Source: Actinomycetes bacterium (GTDB taxonomy: Bacteria > Actinomycetota > Actinomycetes > Propionibacteriales > Propionibacteriaceae). Taken from it: a DNA stretch of 10,022 nucleotides. Location: positions 1-10,022 of the forward strand of contig WQUE01000244.1 in NCBI GenBank assembly GCA_009785885.1. The letters are read 5' to 3'. The notes beneath the pieces are model-generated. The model made no database searches. It worked only from the letters and a program-made list of their open reading frames with translations, and was not told where the DNA came from. Of this stretch, positions 8,772 to 10,022 are shown one piece after another; positions within the stretch are counted from its first letter, which is position 1; every line of letters starts with the position of its first letter. A program made the position numbers and the translations under genes.

Positions 8772-9914
8772 ATGGGAAGCCGCGCGAACTTCATCATCCT
8801 GGACGACTCGGGACTCGAGCTGTACTACGACCACTGGGGCGCACAAGGGCTGGCCCTCGACCTGCTCTTCGACGGTCCCGGGGAAACCCTGCGGCGCGTC
8901 AGATCGATGACACGCTGCGACCCGGGCAACCCCGATCATTGGCTCGACGACCGGTGGGCCGAGGGCGGCCTCGTCATGGACCTGCGTGCCAAGACGCTGC
9001 GCTGGTTCGACTTCGAGAGCGTCTCGCCGCGCCTGGCCTGCCATCTCCTGGAGATCACCTGGCCCGGGTGGACGCCCGCCTGGTGCCCCGAGGGGATGCA
9101 CGGGTTTCTGCCACTGCCCGGCCTGACCAGGGCCATGCTGGAGGACGGGTGCCGGCTCAGGCCCGAGCGGTTCAAGAAACTATCGAGTCTCGACCCGGTG
9201 CGAACGATCGGCGGAACCGTCCCGGGCGACCGCTTCAACCTGGACCGGTCGCTTGTGTCCATCAGGTTCGACGATGGCACCATCCGGTCGGTTGTCTTCG
9301 GCGAGGAGATCCAGGTGGTGACACAGTTTCGTGCGGAGTGGGTGGTCGACTACGTCCGTCGGCTGTCCGAACCTGCGACAGCCGGTGAGCCTCCAATGCC
9401 GCAAAGCGGCTACCTCGTCACGCGCGCGGCCTGGGCGTCCCAAGGCATGGTCATCGATCTGCCCGGCCACGACGTCACGTGGTGGTCCCATGGCGGAGAC
9501 TGCGGCCACATGCCCTCGAACGCCGCGTCCAACTGGCCGGCCTTCACCGTGATGACGTGCGGCGACAACCATGAGTGGCACCAGCGCCAGGTGGGCGTTC
9601 GCATCCATCCGACTGACATGAACCTGGCCGAAGACGCCAACACTCTCCGCCACGCCGCCGAGCGTCGCGACCTCGCCAATCCCGGCGAGTCGACCGCCGA
9701 AGCGTTGCGTGCCGCCGGTCTGGACGTTGTGACGAACCCCGAAATGGAGGCGTTCGTCCCGTCCCGACGAGCGACCCATCGGCGTCCGGTGCTGGCGGCC
9801 CTGGCCGATGTCCTCGCCTCGGGACGGCGTGTGCCTCCGGCGCGGTACGTCGGAACGGATGGTTCCATCGTGGAACCCGCCGCGTGCGAGTGCCCGCGGC
9901 GCGGCCCCACCTGA
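8772..9914 (+). CDS. uncharacterised protein with an internally duplicated module
   Basis: This is a 380-residue soluble protein with no signal peptide, membrane segment or catalytic motif I can name. It opens MGSRANFIILDDSGLELYYDHWGA. From memory, proteins opening MG[ST]RAN followed by a YYxHWGA-like stretch form a family of unknown function in actinobacteria; I could not check this. A block at 62-81 (WAEGGLVMDLRAKTLRWFDF) recurs at 221-240 (WASQGMVIDLPGHDVTWWSH). Each is followed at nearly the same distance by WPGWTPAWC (97-105) or WPAFTVMTC (255-263), so the protein seems to hold two copies of one module about 159 residues apart. It is rich in Trp, Asp and His. Residues 285-355 look helical. 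It stands alone and diverges from the ABC genes. The start rests on a GGAAGGG site and a candidate -10 box. No function is proposed. Confidence 0.85.
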   Translation: MGSRANFIILDDSGLELYYDHWGAQGLALDLLFDGPGETLRRVRSMTRCDPGNPDHWLDDRWAEGGLVMDLRAKTLRWFDFESVSPRLACHLLEITWPGWTPAWCPEGMHGFLPLPGLTRAMLEDGCRLRPERFKKLSSLDPVRTIGGTVPGDRFNLDRSLVSIRFDDGTIRSVVFGEEIQVVTQFRAEWVVDYVRRLSEPATAGEPPMPQSGYLVTRAAWASQGMVIDLPGHDVTWWSHGGDCGHMPSNAASNWPAFTVMTCGDNHEWHQRQVGVRIHPTDMNLAEDANTLRHAAERRDLANPGESTAEALRAAGLDVVTNPEMEAFVPSRRATHRRPVLAALADVLASGRRVPPARYVGTDGSIVEPAACECPRRGPT

Positions 9915-9933
9915 GAATGCGCAACCGTCCTGG

Positions 9934-10022
9934 TGGGGTGTTCGGTCGCTGACGCTCCCTGCGACCCCTGCGTCGGCCTCGGCATACGAGCAAGCTCGTC
10001 TGCTCTCGGCCTTCCTTGGGGT
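9934..10022. repeat. nested palindromes at the right edge, likely a dispersed repeat running off the window
   Basis: After the 9914 stop there is no gene. GGTCGC (9944-9949) pairs with GCGACC (9961-9966). An alternative stem pairs GCTGACGC (9948-9955) with GCGTCGGC (9970-9977), with one G-T pair. A larger imperfect palindrome runs from GGCC (9975-9978) to GGCC (10008-10011), centred on ACGAGC-AA-GCTCGT. TGGGGT occurs at both ends (9934-9939 and 10017-10022). It may also end transcription of the 8772 gene. The repeat call is inference from structure, since only one copy is visible. Confidence 0.4.

Noticed and set aside
9180..9779. Minus-strand open frame of 199 codons inside the 8772 gene
   Set aside because: It has no motif, promoter or ribosome site that I can see, and the plus-strand frame shows an internal duplication and coherent protein composition.

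Overview
The window is high-GC DNA, about 70% G+C by eye, with dense coding and strong third-position G/C bias that leaves long shadow ORFs on the opposite strands. It is almost certainly actinobacterial chromosome. The truncated gene at the left edge matches the C-terminus of the pyrophosphate-dependent phosphofructokinase typical of Propionibacterium relatives, so Propionibacteriaceae is the best guess. That guess rests on recognised protein motifs, not on a database search.

Layout from left to right. Bases 1-323 (+) hold the end of the PPi-phosphofructokinase gene. It overlaps by ATGA a 59-residue protein with four cysteines (320-499, +). Two inverted repeats (450-481 and 495-511) sit where this pair meets the convergent gene fhs, and probably act as a shared transcription stop. 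On the minus strand lie fhs (507-2207, formate-tetrahydrofolate ligase) and, upstream of it, gcvP (2311-5142, glycine decarboxylase P-protein). Each has its own plausible promoter. Further upstream on the minus strand is a two-gene ABC exporter or mechanotransmission module: a 10-TM FtsX/MacB-type permease (5234-7786) and its ATPase (7787-8650), joined TGA-ATG with no gap. A divergent control region (8651-8771) with a strong GC palindrome separates this module from a plus-strand gene of unknown function (8772-9914). That gene encodes a soluble 380-residue protein with an internal duplication. The last 108 bases hold no gene but contain nested palindromes that look like a dispersed repeat running off the window.

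How the genes work together. gcvP and fhs both feed the one-carbon tetrahydrofolate pool: the glycine cleavage system makes 5,10-methylene-THF from glycine, and Fhs makes 10-formyl-THF from formate. The other cleavage-system parts (gcvT, gcvH, lpd) are not here. The PPi-phosphofructokinase is central glycolysis. The ABC pair is self-contained, with no visible regulator or two-component system beside it. I see no mobile element, CRISPR array, tRNA or rRNA. The least explained items are the 8772-9914 protein, the right-edge repeat, the small Cys protein and the leader of gcvP.
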